A stretch of 64,000 nucleotides of DNA from Archivesica marissinica (taxonomy: Eukaryota > Mollusca > Bivalvia > Venerida > Vesicomyidae). This document shows, in pieces, positions 15,001 through 29,084 of this stretch; position 1 is the first letter of the stretch; the number at the start of each line of letters is the position of its first letter. Below the pieces are notes generated by a model. The model was not told the origin of the DNA. It ran no database searches and saw only the letters and a list, made by a program, of their open reading frames with translations. The translations under genes were made by a program, and so were the position numbers. Location: positions 81,928,977-81,992,976 of the forward strand of contig CM026404.1 in assembly GCA_014843695.1 (NCBI GenBank), in the 5' to 3' direction.

Positions 15001-18000
15001 GTGAAATTGCTGTAAGAAACTAGAAATGGCGTTGCTACCAAAGCGTCCAGAAAAGAACAATTCAATTGTATCTTAAATCTAATGCAAGTGTAGTAGTGAT
15101 CGAATATTAGAAAGACATTATTCCCTACAATAACATATTAAAATGTTGAACAGATGCATCTCTTAAAACTGCATAAATCACAGAATTATTTAACTAAAAT
15201 AAAAAGATAATGGCATTGTTATAACTGTACACTGCTCACTTGGTACTGCAGTTCAGGCCAAAGTAATTATGCACTAGGACAGCAACGGAGCGAGTATTCA
15301 CAATTTTCATCTTCATATTTAGAAGTCTTTGGTCAATGAATCACGTCTGAAGTGGTGAACATCTAGCTTGGTCTGTAAAATATCTTGTCTGCAATTTTAA
15401 TTCCCGCCCCACCCCAGAAATGTTCAAACGACAAAGAGCGTAAAAAAGTGACAATTTGGAAAAAACATTTTAACATATGCTATATTAAACATAAAAAACG
15501 TTTGATACAAATATTAAAGACATGATCTTCGCTTCTTAACCTAAACAGATTCAATTATTCTTGCACTTGGATCTGTAGATATAGTCTTACATGCCTCAAG
15601 ATCCCATCTGTAATGTATCACAACTGGCGAAAATTGCTTTGAAATCGAAAAGCGACAACTCGATTGAAATCGATGTAAGAACTAAATATGGCTTTGCTTC
15701 ACAATCCTCCCCCCGAGACAATTCCACAAGATTCCATTGGTTACGTTTCAGAACCGGCGATATTTGCTTTGAAGAGAATCCAATATGCGCCTACTTGGTG
15801 AAATAGCTGGAAGAAACTAAAACAATTGCTTTGCACTCCACACATCCAGACGAGAATAAATCAATTGCATCTTAACAAGTATGATCTGCATCGTAACAAA
15901 CGAATATTAGAAAGACATTATTCTCTATAAATATTTATTCAAATGTTGAAACGCATACAGAAGCATCTATTAAAACTGCATAAATCACAGAATTATTTAA
16001 CAAAACAATTAAAGCAAGAGATCAAAATGTTGTAGTTATACATGTACTGTACACTGCTCACTTGGTACTGCAATTCAGCTCTAAGAAACTTTACAGCAAC
16101 TGCATATTCACATTTTCCATCTGCATATCAAGACGTCTTTGGTCAATATATTATGTCTTTAGTGGAAACGAAACGCCCAGCTTGGTCTGTAAAATATCTT
16201 GTAGGAAATTTTACATTCCCGCCCCACCCTAGAAATGTTCACCAGACACCGAACGCAATTACTCAGAAAAAACCTTGCAATATAAAAGCTAACTTAATAT
16301 CAAAACATCTTAACCTTCTTATCTTTACATTACATGCACAGATTCAATTTGATTCTGTAGAAAAATCTTACATGCAGCAAAATTCCATAGTCACAGTTGT
16401 TTTGAAGAGATTCTGATATCCAAAATGTTTGCATCGGTTATGTATTACAACAGGAGACATGTGCTTTGAAAGATATTTCGATATGCGTCCACTTGGTGAA
16501 ATTGCTGTAAGAAACTAGAAATGGCGTTGCTACCAAAGCGTCCAGAAAAGAACAATTCAATTGTATCTTAAATCTAATGCAAGTGTAGTAGTGATCGAAT
16601 ATTAGAAAGACATTATTCCCTACAATAACATATTAAAATGTTGAACAGATGCATCTCTTAAAACTGCATAAATCACAGAATTATTTAACTAAAATAAAAA
16701 GATAATGGCATTGTTATAACTGTACACTGCTCACTTGGTACTGCAGTTCAGGCCAAAGTAATTATGCACTAGGACAGCAACGGAGCGAGTATTCACAATT
16801 TTCATCTTCATATTTAGAAGTCTTTGGTCAATGAATCACGTCTGAAGTGGTGAACATCTAGCTTGGTCTGTAAAATATCTTGTCTGCAATTTTAATTCCC
16901 GCCCCACCCCAGAAATGTTCAAACGACAAAGAGCGTAAAAAAGTGACAATTTGGAAAAAACATTTTAACATATGCTATATTAAACATAAAAAACGTTTGA
17001 TACAAATATTAAAGACATGATCTTCGCTTCTTAACCTAAACAGATTCAATTATTCTTGCACTTGGATCTGTAGATATAGTCTTACATGCCTCAAGATCCC
17101 ATCTGTAATGTATCACAACTGGCGAAAATTGCTTTGAAATCGAAAAGCGACAACTCGATTGAAATCGATGTAAGAACTAAATATGGCTTTGCTTCACAAT
17201 CCTCCCCCGAGACAATTCCACAAGATTCCATTGGTTACGTTTCAGAACCGGCGATATTTGCTTTGAAGAGAATCCAATATGCGCCTACTTGGTGAAATAG
17301 CTGGAAGAAACTAAAACAATTGCTTTGCACTCCACACATCCAGACGAGAATAAATCAATTGCATCTTAACAAGTATGATCTGCATCGTAACAAACGAATA
17401 TTAGAAAGACATTATTCTCTATAAATATTTATTCAAATGTTGAAACGCATACAGAAGCATCTATTAAAACTGCATAAATCACAGAATTATTTAACAAAAC
17501 AATTAAAGCAAGAGATCAAAATGTTGTAGTTATACATGTACTGTACACTGCTCACTTGGTACTGCAATTCAGCTCTAAGAAACTTTACAGCAACTGCATA
17601 TTCACATTTTCCATCTGCATATCAAGACGTCTTTGGTCAATATATTATGTCTTTAGTGGAAACGCCCAGCTTGGTCTGTAAAATATCTTGTAGGAAATTT
17701 TACATTCCCGCCCCACCCTAGAAATGTTCACCAGACACCGAACGCAATTACTCAGAAAAAACCTTGCAATATAAAAGCTAACTTGATATCAAAACATCTT
17801 AACCTTCTCATCTTTACATTACATGCACAGATTCAATTTGATTCTGTAGAAAAATCTTACATGCAGCAAAATTCCATCAGTACAGTTGTTTTGAAGAGAT
17901 TCTGATATGGCCACTTCATTGAAATCGTTGGTAGAAACTAAACATGGCTTATCTCCGCAATCATCCAGAAAGGATTCCAAAATGTTTGCATCGGTTATGT

Positions 18001-21000
18001 ATTACAACAGGAGACATGTGCTTTGAAAGATATTTCGATATGCGTCCACTTGGTGAAATTGCTGTAAGAAACTAGAAATGGCGTTGCTACCAAAGCGTCC
18101 AGAAAAGAACAATTCAATTGTATCTTAAATCTAATGCAAGTGTAGTAGTGATCGAATATTAGAAAGACATTATTCCCTACAATAACATATTAAAATGTTG
18201 AACAGATGCATCTCTTAAAACTGCATAAATCACAGAATTATTTAACTAAAATAAAAAGATAATGGCATTGTTATAACTGTACACTGCTCACTTGGTACTG
18301 CAGTTCAGGCCAAAGTAATTATGCACTAGGACAGCAACGGAGCGAGTATTCACAATTTTCATCTTCATATTTAGAAGTCTTTGGTCAATGAATCACGTCT
18401 GAAGTGGTGAACATCTAGCTTGGTCTGTAAAATATCTTGTCTGCAATTTTAATTCCCGCCCCACCCCAGAAATGTTCAAACGACAAAGAGCGTAAAAAAG
18501 TGACAATTTGGAAAAACATTTTAACATATGCTATATTAAACATAAAAAACGTTTGATACAAATATTAAAGACATGATCTTCGCTTCTTAACCTAAACAGA
18601 TTCAATTATTCTTGCACTTGGATCTGTAGATATAGTCTTACATGCCTCAAGATCCCATCTGTAATGTATCACAACTGGCGAAAATTGCTTTGAAATCGAA
18701 AAGCGACAACTCGATTGAAATCGATGTAAGAACTAAATATGGCTTTGCTTCACAATCCTCCCCCCGAGACAATTCCACAAGATTCCATTGGTTACGTTTC
18801 AGAACCGGCGATATTTGCTTTGAAGAGAATCCAATATGCGCCTACTTGGTGAAATAGCTGGAAGAAACTAAAACAATTGCTTTGCACTCCACACATCCAG
18901 ACGAGAATAAATCAATTGCATCTTAACAAGTATGATCTGCATCGTAACAAACGAATATTAGAAAGACATTATTCTCTATAAATATTTATTCAAATGTTGA
19001 AACGCATACAGAAGCATCTATTAAAACTGCATAAATCACAGAATTATTTAACAAAACAATTAAAGCAAGAGATCAAAATGTTGTAGTTATACATGTACTG
19101 TACACTGCTCACTTGGTACTGCAATTCAGCTCTAAGAAACTTTACAGCAACTGCATATTCACATTTTCCATCTGCATATCAAGACGTCTTTGGTCAATAT
19201 ATTATGTCTTTAGTGGAAACGCCCAGCTTGGTCTGTAAAATATCTTGTAGGAAATTTTACATTCCCGCCCCACCCTAGAAATGTTCACCAGACACCGAAC
19301 GCAATTACTCAGAAAAAACCTTGCAATATAAAAGCTAACTTGATATCAAAACATCTTAACCTTCTCATCTTTACATTACATGCACAGATTCAATTTGATT
19401 CTGTAGAAAAATCTTACATGCAGCAAAATTCCATCAGTACAGTTGTTTTGAAGAGATTCTGATATGGCCACTTCATTGAAATCGTTGGTAGAAACTAAAC
19501 ATGGCTTATCTCCGCAATCATCCAGAAAGGATTCCAAAATGTTTGCATCGGTTATGTATTACAACAGGAGACATGTGCTTTGAAAGATATTTCGATATGC
19601 GTCCACTTGGTGAAATTGCTGTAAGAAACTAGAAATGGCGTTGCTACCAAAGCGTCCAGAAAAGAACAATTCAATTGTATCTTAAATCTAATGCAAGTGT
19701 AGTAGTGATCGAATATTAGAAAGACATTATTCCCTACAATAACATATTAAAATGTTGAACAGATGCATCTCTTAAAACTGCATAAATCACAGAATTATTT
19801 AACTAAAATAAAAAGATAATGGCATTGTTATAACTGTACACTGCTCACTTGGTACTGCAGTTCAGGCCAAAGTAATTATGCACTAGGACAGCAACGGAGC
19901 GAGTATTCACAATTTTCATCTTCATATTTAGAAGTCTTTGGTCAATGAATCACGTCTGAAGTGGTGAACATCTAGCTTGGTCTGTAAAATATCTTGTCTG
20001 CAATTTTTAATTCCCGCCCCACCCCAGAAATGTTCAAACGACAAAGAGCGTAAAAAAGTGACAATTTGGAAAAAACATTTTAACATATGCTATATTAAAC
20101 ATAAAAAACGTTTGATACAAATATTAAAGACATGATATTCGCTTCTTAACCTAAACAGATTCAATTATTCTTGCACTTGGATCTGTAGATATAGTCTTAC
20201 ATGCCTCAAGATCCCATCTGTAATGTATCACAACTGGCGAAAATTGCTTTGAAATCGAAAAGCGACAACTCGATTGAAATCGATGTAAGAACTAAATATG
20301 GCTTTGCTTCACAATCCTCCCCCCGAGACAATTCCACAAGATTCCATTGGTTACGTTTCAGAACCGGCGATATTTGCTTTGAAGAGAATCCAATATGCGC
20401 CTACTTGGTGAAATAGCTGGAAGAAACTAAAACAATTGCTTTGCACTCCACACATCCAGACGAGAATAAATCAATTGCATCTTAACAAGTATGATCTGCA
20501 TCGTAACAAACGAATATTAGAAAGACATTATTCTCTATAAATATTTATTCAAATGTTGAAACGCATACAGAAGCATCTATTAAAACTGCATAAATCACAG
20601 AATTATTTAACAAAACAATTAAAGCAAGAGATCAAAATGTTGTAGTTATACATGTACTGTACACTGCTCACTTGGTACTGCAATTCAGCTCTAAGAAACT
20701 TTACAGCAACTGCATATTCACATTTTCCATCTGCATATCAAGACGTCTTTGGTCAATATATTATGTCTTTAGTGGAAACGAAACGCCCAGCTTGGTCTGT
20801 AAAATATCTTGTAGGAAATTTTACATTCCCGCCCCACCCTAGAAATGTTCACCAGACACCGAACGCAATTACTCAGAAAAAACCTTGCAATATAAAAGCT
20901 AACTTAATATCAAAACATCTTAACCTTCTTATCTTTACATTACATGCACAGATTCAATTTGATTCTGTAGAAAAATCTTACATGCAGCAAAATTCCATAG

Positions 21001-24000
21001 TCACAGTTGTTTTGAAGAGATTCTGATATGCACCCACTTCATTGAAATCGTTGGTAGAAACTAAACATGGCTTATCTCCGCAATCATCCAGAAAGGATTC
21101 CAAAATGTTTGCATCGGTTATGTATTACAACAGGAGACATGTGCTTTGAAAGATATTTCGATATGCGTCCACTTGGTGAAATTGCTGTAAGAAACAAGAA
21201 ATGGCTTTGCTACCAAAGCGTCCAGAAAAGAACAATTCAATTGTATCTTAAATCTAATGCAAGTGTAGTAGTGATCGAATATTAGAAAGACATTATTCCC
21301 TACAATAACTTACTAAAATGTTGGAACAGATGCATCTCTTAAAACTGCATAAATCACAGAATTATTTAACAAAACAATTAAAGCAAGAGATCAAAATGTT
21401 GTAGTTATACATGTACTGTACACTGCTCACTTGGTACTGCAATTCAGCTCTAAGAAACTTTACAGCAACTGCATATTCACATTTTCCATCTGCATATCAA
21501 GACGTCTTTGGTCAATATATTATGTCTTTAGTGGAAACGAAACGCCCAGCTTGGTCTGTAAAATATCTTGTAGGAAATTTTACATTCCCGCCCCACCCTA
21601 GAAATGTTCACCAGACACCGAACGCAATTACTCAGAAAAAACCTTGCAATATAAAAGCTAACTTGATATCAAAACATCTTAACCTCATCTTTACATTACA
21701 TGCACAGATTCAATTTGATTCTGTAGAAAAATCTTACATGCAGCAAAATTCCATCAGTACAGTTGTTTTGAAGAGATTCTGATATGGCCACTTCATTGAA
21801 ATCGTTGGTAGAAACTAAACATGGCTTATCTCCGCAATCATCCAGAAAGGATTCCAAAATGTTTGCATCGGTTATGTATTACAACAGGAGACATGTGCTT
21901 TGAAAGATATTTCGATATGCGTCCACTTGGTGAAATTGCTGTAAGAAACTAGAAATGGCTTTGCTACCAAAGCGTCCAGAAAAGAACAATTCAATTGTAT
22001 CTTAAATCTAATGCAAGTGTAGTAGTGATCGAATATTAGAAAGACATTATTCCCTACAATAACATATTAAAATGTTGAACAGATGCATCTCTTAAAACTG
22101 CATAAATCACAGAATTATTTAACTAAAATAAAAAGATAATGGCATTGTTATAACTGTACACTGCTCACTTGGTACTGCAGTTCAGGCCAAAGTAATTATG
22201 CACTAGGACAGCAACGGAGCGAGTATTCACAATTTTCATCTTCATATTTAGAAGTCTTTGGTCAATGAATCACGTCTGAAGTGGTGAACATCTAGCTTGG
22301 TCTGTAAAATATCTTGTCTGCAATTTTTAATTCCCGCCCCACCCCAGAAATGTTCAAACGACAAAGAGCGTAAAAAAGTGACAATTTGGAAAAAACATTT
22401 TAACATATGCTATATTAAACATAAAAAACGTTTGATACAAATATTAAAGACATGATATTCGCTTCTTAACCTAAACAGATTCAATTATTCTTGCACTTGG
22501 ATCTGTAGATATAGTCTTACATGCCTCAAGATCCCATCTGTAATGTATCACAACTGGCGAAAATTGCTTTGAAATCGAAAAGCGACAACTCGATTGAAAT
22601 CGATGTAAGAACTAAATATGGCTTTGCTTCACAATCCTCCCCCGAGACAATTCCACAAGATTCCATTGGTTACGTTTCAGAACCGGCGATATTTGCTTTG
22701 AAGAGAATCCAATATGCGCCTACTTGGTGAAATAGCTGGAAGAAACTAAAACAATTGCTTTGCACTCCACACATCCAGACGAGAATAAATCAATTGCATC
22801 TTAACAAGTATGATCTGCATCGTAACAAACGAATATTAGAAAGACATTATTCTCTATAAATATTTATTCAAATGTTGAAACGCATACAGAAGCATCTATT
22901 AAAACTGCATAAATCACAGAATTATTTAACAAAACAATTAAAGCAAGAGATCAAAATGTTGTAGTTATAACTGTACACTGCTCACTTGGTACTGCAATTC
23001 AGGCCAAAGTAATTATGCACTAACAGCAACGGAGTATTCACAATTTTCATCTGCATATCAAGAAGTCTTTGGTCAATGTATTACGTCTGAAGTGGTGAAC
23101 ACCCAGCTTGGTCTGTAAAATATCTTGTCTGAAATTTTAATTCCCGCCCCACCCCAGAAATGTTCAAACGACAGAGCGTAAAAAAGTGACAATTTGGAAA
23201 AAACATTTTAACACGATATATTAAACATAAAAAACGTTTGATACAAATATTAAAACATGATCTTCTCTTCTTAACCTAAACAGATTCAATTATTCGCACT
23301 TGGATCTGTAGATATAGTCTTACATGCCTCAAGATCCCATCTGTAATGTATCACAACTGGCGAAAATTGCTTTGAAATCGAAAAGCGACAACTCGATTGA
23401 AATCGATGTAAGAACTAAACATGGCTTTGCTTCACAATCATCCCCGAGACAATTCCACAAGTTTGCATCGGTTATGTTTCAGAACCGGCGATATTTGCTT
23501 TGAAGAGAATCCAATATGCGCCCACTTGGTGAAATAGCTGTAAGAAACAAGAAATGGCTTTGCACCCAAAGCGTCCAGAAAAGAACAATTCAATTGTATC
23601 TTAAATCTAATGCAAGTGTAGTAGTGATCGAATATTAGAAAGACATTATTCCCTACAATAACTTACTAAAATGTTGGAACAGATGCATCTCTTAAAACTG
23701 CATAAATCACAGAATTATTTAACAAAACAATTAAAGCAAGAGATCAAAATGTTGTAGTTATACATGTACTGTACACTGCTCACTTGGTACTGCAATTCAG
23801 CTCTAAGAAACTTTACAGCAACTGCATATTCACATTTTCCATCTGCATATCAAGACGTCTTTGGTCAATATATTATGTCTTTAGTGGAAACGAAACGCCC
23901 AGCTTGGTCTGTAAAATATCTTGTAGGAAATTTTACATTCCCGCCCCACCCTAGAAATGTTCACCAGACACCGAACGCAATTACTCAGAAAAAACCTTGC

Positions 24001-26645
24001 AATATAAAAGCTAACTTAATATCAAAACATCTTAACCTTCTTATCTTTACATTACATGCACAGATTCAATTTGATTCTGTAGAAAAATCTTACATGCAGC
24101 AAAATTCCATAGTACAGTTGTTTTGAAGAGATTCTGATATGCACCCACTTCATTGAAATCGTTGGTAGAAACTAAACATGGCTTATCTCCGCAATCATCC
24201 AGAAAGGATTCCAAAATGTTTGCATCGGTTATGTATTACAACAGGAGACATGTGCTTTGAAAGATATTTCGATATGCGTCCACTTGGTGAAATTGCTGTA
24301 AGAAACAAGAAATGGCTTTGCTACCAAAGCGTCCAGAAAAGAACAATTCAATTGTATCTTAAATCTAATGCAAGTGTAGTAGTGATCGAATATTAGAAAG
24401 ACATTATTCCCTACAATAACTTACTAAAATGTTGGAACAGATGCATCTCTTAAAACTGCATAAATCACAGAATTATTTAACTAAAATAAATAGATAATGG
24501 CATTGTTATAACTGTACACTGCTCACTTGGTACTGCAGTTCAGGCCAAAGTAATTATGCACTAGGACAGCAACGGAGCGAGTATTCACAATTTTCATCTT
24601 CATATTTAGAAGTCTTTGGTCAATGAATCACGTCTGAAGTGGTGAACATCTAGCTTGGTCTGTAAAATATCTTGTCTGCAATTTTAATTCCCGCCCCACC
24701 CCAGAAATGTTCAAACGACAAAGAGCGTAAAAAAGTGACAATTTGGAAAAAACATTTTAACATATGCTATATTAAACATAAAAAACGTTTGATACAAATA
24801 TTAAAGACATGATCTTCGCTTCTTAACCTAAACAGATTCAATTATTCTTGCACTTGGATCTGTAGATATAGTCTTACATGCCTCAAGATCCCATCTGTAA
24901 TGTATCACAACTGGCGAAAATTGCTTTGAAATCGAAAAGCGACAACTCGATTGAAATCGATGTAAGAACTAAATATGGCTTTGCTTCACAATCCCCCCCC
25001 GAGACAATTCCACAAGATTCCATTGGTTACGTTTCAGAACCGGCGATATTTGCTTTGAAGAGAATCCAATATGCGCCTACTTGGTGAAATAGCTGGAAGA
25101 AACTAAAACAATTGCTTTGCACTCCACACATCCACACGAGAATAAATCAATTGCATCTTAACAAGTATGATCTGCATCGTAACAAACGAATATTAGAAAG
25201 ACATTATTCCCTATAAATATTTATTCAAATGTTGAAACGCATACAGAAGCATCTATTAAAACTGCATAAATCACAGAATTATTTAACAAAACAATTAAAG
25301 CAAGAGATCAAAATGTTGTAGTTATACATGTACTGTACACTGCTCACTTGGTACTGCAATTCAGCTCTAAGAAACTTTACAGCAACTGCATATTCACATT
25401 TTCCATCTGCATATCAAGACGTCTTTGGTCAATATATTATGTCTTTAGTGGAAACGCCCAGCTTGGTCTGTAAAATATCTTGTAGGAAATTTTACATTCC
25501 CGCCCCACCCTAGAAATGTTCACCAGACACCGAACGCAATTACTCAGAAAAAACCTTGCAATATAAAAGCTAACTTAATATCAAAACATCTTAACCTTCT
25601 TATCTTTACATTACATGCACAGATTCAATTTGATTCTGTAGAAAAATCTTACATGCAGCAAAATTCCATCAGTACAGTTGTTTTGAAGAGATTCTGATAT
25701 GCACCCACTTCATTGAAATCGTTGGTAGAAACTAAACATGGCTTATCTCCGCAATCATCCAGAAAGGATTCCAAAATGTTTGCATCGGTTATGTATTACA
25801 ACAGGAGACATGTGCTTTGAAAGATATTTCGATATGCGTCCACTTGGTGAAATTGCTGTAAGAAACTAGAAATGGCTTTGCTACCAAAGCGTCCAGAAAA
25901 GAACAATTCAATTGTATCTTAAATCTAATGCAAGTGTAGTAGTGATCGAATATTAGAAAGACATTATTCCCTACAATAACTTACTAAAATGTTGGAACAG
26001 ATGCATCTCTTAAAACTGCATAAATCACAGAATTATTTAACTAAAATAAATAGATAATGGCATTGTTATAACTGTACACTGCTCACTTGGTACTGCAGTT
26101 CAGGCCAAAGTAATTATGCACTAGGACAGCAACGGAGCGAGTATTCACAATTTTCATCTTCATATTTAGAAGTCTTTGGTCAATGAATCACGTCTGAAGT
26201 GGTGAACATCTAGCTTGGTCTGTAAAATATCTTGTCTGCAATTTTTAATTCCCGCCCCACCCCAGAAATGTTCAAACGACAAAGAGCGTAAAAAAGTGAC
26301 AATTTGGAAAAAACATTTTAACATATGCTATATTAAACATAAAAAACGTTTGATACAAATATTAAAGACATGATCTTCGCTTCTTAACCTAAACAGATTC
26401 AATTATTCTTGCACTTGGATCTGTAGATAATAGTCTTACATGCCTCAAGATCCCATCTGTAATGTATCACAACTGGCGAAAATTGCTTTGAAATCGAAAA
26501 GCGACAACTCGATTGAAATCGATGTAAGAACTAAATATGGCTTTGCTTCACAATCCTCCCCCCCCCCCGAGACAATTCCATTGGTTACGTTTCAGAATCG
26601 GCGATATTTGCTTTGAAGAGACTATACTTGGTGAAATAGCTAGAA
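9010..26645 (+). repeat. Tandem array B: higher-order satellite, about 1555 bp made of two half-units
   Basis: A marker segment beginning CATGCCTCAAGATCCCATC occurs at 9370, 10925, 12477, 14034, 15589, 17084, 18640, 20199, 22519, 23322, 24876 and about 26430. Most steps are 1552-1559 bp. Each unit holds two diverged versions of the same sub-block: one containing GCAATTCAGCTCTAAG (for example 9846) and one containing GCAGTTCAGGCCAAAG (for example 10586), roughly 740 and 815 bp apart in alternation. The step 15589 to 17084 is 60 bp short, and 20199 to 23322 contains extra half-units out of phase. Open frames of 61-124 codons are broken by a 4-bp indel and by variable C runs, so I do not call genes. 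Edge units (9010-9370 and after 26560) are diverged. Confidence 0.92.
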
Positions 26646-27237
26646 GAAAGTATTCCCTATAATAGCTCGATCGCGAAACAAGTTATTTCAACTTATATTA
26701 ATCACTCTAGAATATAAAATATTAACAATATTATAACATTCAAATCTTAACCTAAATTGATTCTTTGGAAGAGATACTTAATTAAACATCATCAGCATCA
26801 TACGAAAACAAATATTAGAAAGACATTATTCCGAATAAAAACGTATTGACGGCTATAGAAGAATCTATTAAAACCGAATTATTGAACAAATAAAAACAAC
26901 AGCATACACTACAAAATCAATGTAAGAAAATAAAGTATCAACAAAAGATTCAATTGTATCTAGGACATGCATTGCGAATAAAGACAACATTACTAACAAC
27001 TTGCTGCAATTGTGCTAAAACTACATAAATCACAAAATCATTGAACCCAAAGTAAACTAAACAGACACAGTTGGTATAACTCATCCATTAACTGTACACT
27101 GCTCACATGGTAATGTAGGTCAGCAATTACGTTCTGCACCAGGACAGCCACTGCATATTGTGGACAATGAAGCTTGTCCGAGGGGATCGCCCAGCTTGAT
27201 CTGTAAAACATCTCAAGAGTTTCCTCACTGGGCCCTA
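26646..27237. repeat. Decayed right flank of array B
   Basis: The stretch 27085-27200 still shows ACTGTACACTGCTCAC and, later, CCCAGCTTGATCTGTAAAA, which match the array B half-unit with many changes. The region between is AT-rich and unassigned apart from a SINE fragment at 26661-26705. Confidence 0.6.
26661..26705 (-). mobile_element. SINE-L tail fragment
   Basis: AGCTCGATCGCGAAACAAG and the following AACTTATATTAATCACTCT match the end of the SINE-L family seen complete at 55986-56215. Only about 45 bp remain. It interrupts the decayed array B flank. Confidence 0.6.
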
Positions 27238-27937
27238 CTATCGCTGCAAGGAACTAAAAATGTGTTGCTCCCCAATCTCCCACAAATAGGTAATCCAGAA
27301 GTTAGAAAATAACACATTCTCCATATTTACTACAGGTATATGTATATCACCACCAGACATTGTAGATTGTACAGCAACTCTAGCTAAGGACGAAGACTCT
27401 GGAGTACCACACTGTGCAATAATCAGGACACGGCCAGGTACCAGAACATGCCTCAACGAAAATTGACATAAAATCAACACACATAAGCTAAATGTATTGC
27501 ATACAGTAATTGGTCGCATCAAGATAAGAATATCAGACAACATCCAGGCTACGGACACATTACCTCGTGTGACAGAATGCACCGATCAACGAGGCAGTAT
27601 GTGCTAAAGCCAAATTTCAACCAAACATTTCATCCGAGACTCAAAGACAGATACTAAAATGAAGGTAATCAAGTACCTATGACATCTTACATGGTTGCAA
27701 ATTTTCCATTAATGACAACATGATATTAATGTACAGGTTGACCCTACTTGTGAAGAAGAATCTATTAGCTTCAACGAATCGGCTTTCGACACAACTGCCA
27801 TCTAGTGTGGACGATCGACGATTGCTTATCTCATTATCTCCAACACTGGCACCATATAAACAATACTGCTGACACGGATGCATTTCTTCTGCTTGTTCGA
27901 CCATTCGCCGACATGCGATACTACCAAGAAAGAACAA
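27238..27937 (-). other. Two open stretches, possible exons of an unrecognised gene
   Basis: Minus-strand open frames cover 27238-27582 and 27677-27937. The second is preceded by a pyrimidine-rich stretch ending in AG near 27922 and contains an acidic/polar segment with ACRRMVEQAEEMHPC. The first contains VPGRVLIIAQCGTPESSSLA. Its 3' side overlaps the decayed array B flank. I do not recognise a family, the exon limits are guesses, and chance open frames remain a strong alternative. Confidence 0.18.
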
Positions 27938-28631
27938 TTATTCAGGAAAGCCACAAATTGCATATGGAATAAATTATCAAGGCAGGTCAACTGCTTATAA
28001 AGCACGAAATAACACCAGTTTAAGACCTTGGGATAATTGGAAGTTGTTAATAGGTAAATTATTTGGAATACGGTAATCGTAATTAGTCAGAAATATATCG
28101 AATAAAACTGGGGTGCAGATTGACAGTTGATTACTAAATGCAACCCAAAACTGAAATTTATGACAAAAGATAACTAGGCAGTTTTATGCTGAAGTATACG
28201 CAGCAGTGGTCGCACAAGATAAATGTCTATGTGTACCGGCGTATCTCAAAGATCGAAGCAACCCATGGTCAAACAAAATGGAAACAAACACGTTCTGCAA
28301 TGATGATCATCAAATATAAATACATTTATTTCGCAGGCGTAGCATTCAATATAAATAAAAATATGGCACATATATTAGAATCGATCTTCATTTAATGTCC
28401 AATCCCTCGCGGGGATGTAGACATGTTGCGCGTCAAAAACCGCTAACTAAACAGCTTTAGCAAATCAATTCGCAACGATAGATCTACTGGCTAGTAGAAT
28501 AAAATATGCAACACTCAAACAGCAGGATATACAGTACAAGCTAAATTCAAATAACACTTGCAACAGAATTGAACACTAATCAAATGATACATCCACTTTA
28601 AACAGTCCTAGCAAACAAACAATACTACTAG
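27938..28631. other. Intergenic or 3'-UTR sequence, no gene called
   Basis: A 69-codon plus-strand frame at 28186-28395 has no recognisable features. On the minus strand an AATAAA lies at about 28326-28331, roughly 300 bp beyond the stop codon of the ORF at 28632-28997, so part of this stretch could be its 3'-UTR. Confidence 0.35.
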
Positions 28632-28997
28632 CTATCTGTTCTTTAGTTCCTCAAAAAAAGAATTCAACTGTAAAGGATCTTCGTCATCGACACAAAAGTC
28701 TGAAACAGAACTCCGATTCTGAATACAACTAGAAAGTACGAATCTCTTGCCCGAATCTAAATTCAACCTACTACTAGATCTACCTCCTGTTGTTTTACAT
28801 GAAAAACTTCGTAATCTCAATACTTTATCATCTAGTTTCAACCTGAGAATAGTAGACTGTAGCAACGCATAAATATGAACATTTTCTGCCAACGATTTGC
28901 GTTTCTCCGCTTTAGAGATAAGTTTTTTCAACACTTGCCCACCGCTCATTTCTGATTTCTTCGATAGTATTTCGTTCTCAGTTCGACAACACCCCAT
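28632..28997 (-). CDS. Small hypothetical protein with possible N-terminal lipidation signal (121 aa)
   Basis: I do not recognise this protein. The ATG-started frame encodes 121 residues and ends in TAG. It begins Met-Gly-Cys-Cys with Thr at position 6, the pattern expected for N-myristoylation on Gly2 plus palmitoylation on Cys3/Cys4 (as in LAMTOR1-type membrane-anchored proteins, though the rest is not similar). Residues 9-50 are Lys/Glu rich and probably helical, 64-100 are basic and Ser rich, and the last 20 are acidic (DDEDP) ending EELKNR. No membrane segment is visible. It lies outside the satellites and SINEs. The sequence just upstream (29085-29400) has promoter-like motifs, and an AATAAA sits about 300 bp downstream. 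It may be a single-exon gene or the terminal exon of a larger one; a chance ORF is not excluded. Confidence 0.4.
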   Translation of the reverse strand: MGCCRTENEILSKKSEMSGGQVLKKLISKAEKRKSLAENVHIYALLQSTILRLKLDDKVLRLRSFSCKTTGGRSSSRLNLDSGKRFVLSSCIQNRSSVSDFCVDDEDPLQLNSFFEELKNR

Positions 28998-29084
28998 TTG
29001 GAATAGGAAATAGTGTAACTTATTAAATAAATAAACCCGATTTCCTAATGTTATACTAGAAAAACAAAGAAAACTTCACAAATC

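Noticed and set aside
9372..26645. Tandem family of 61-124 codon genes in array B
   Set aside because: The frames are broken by a 4-bp indel and by C-run length changes between otherwise near-identical copies, and the proteins have no recognisable features.
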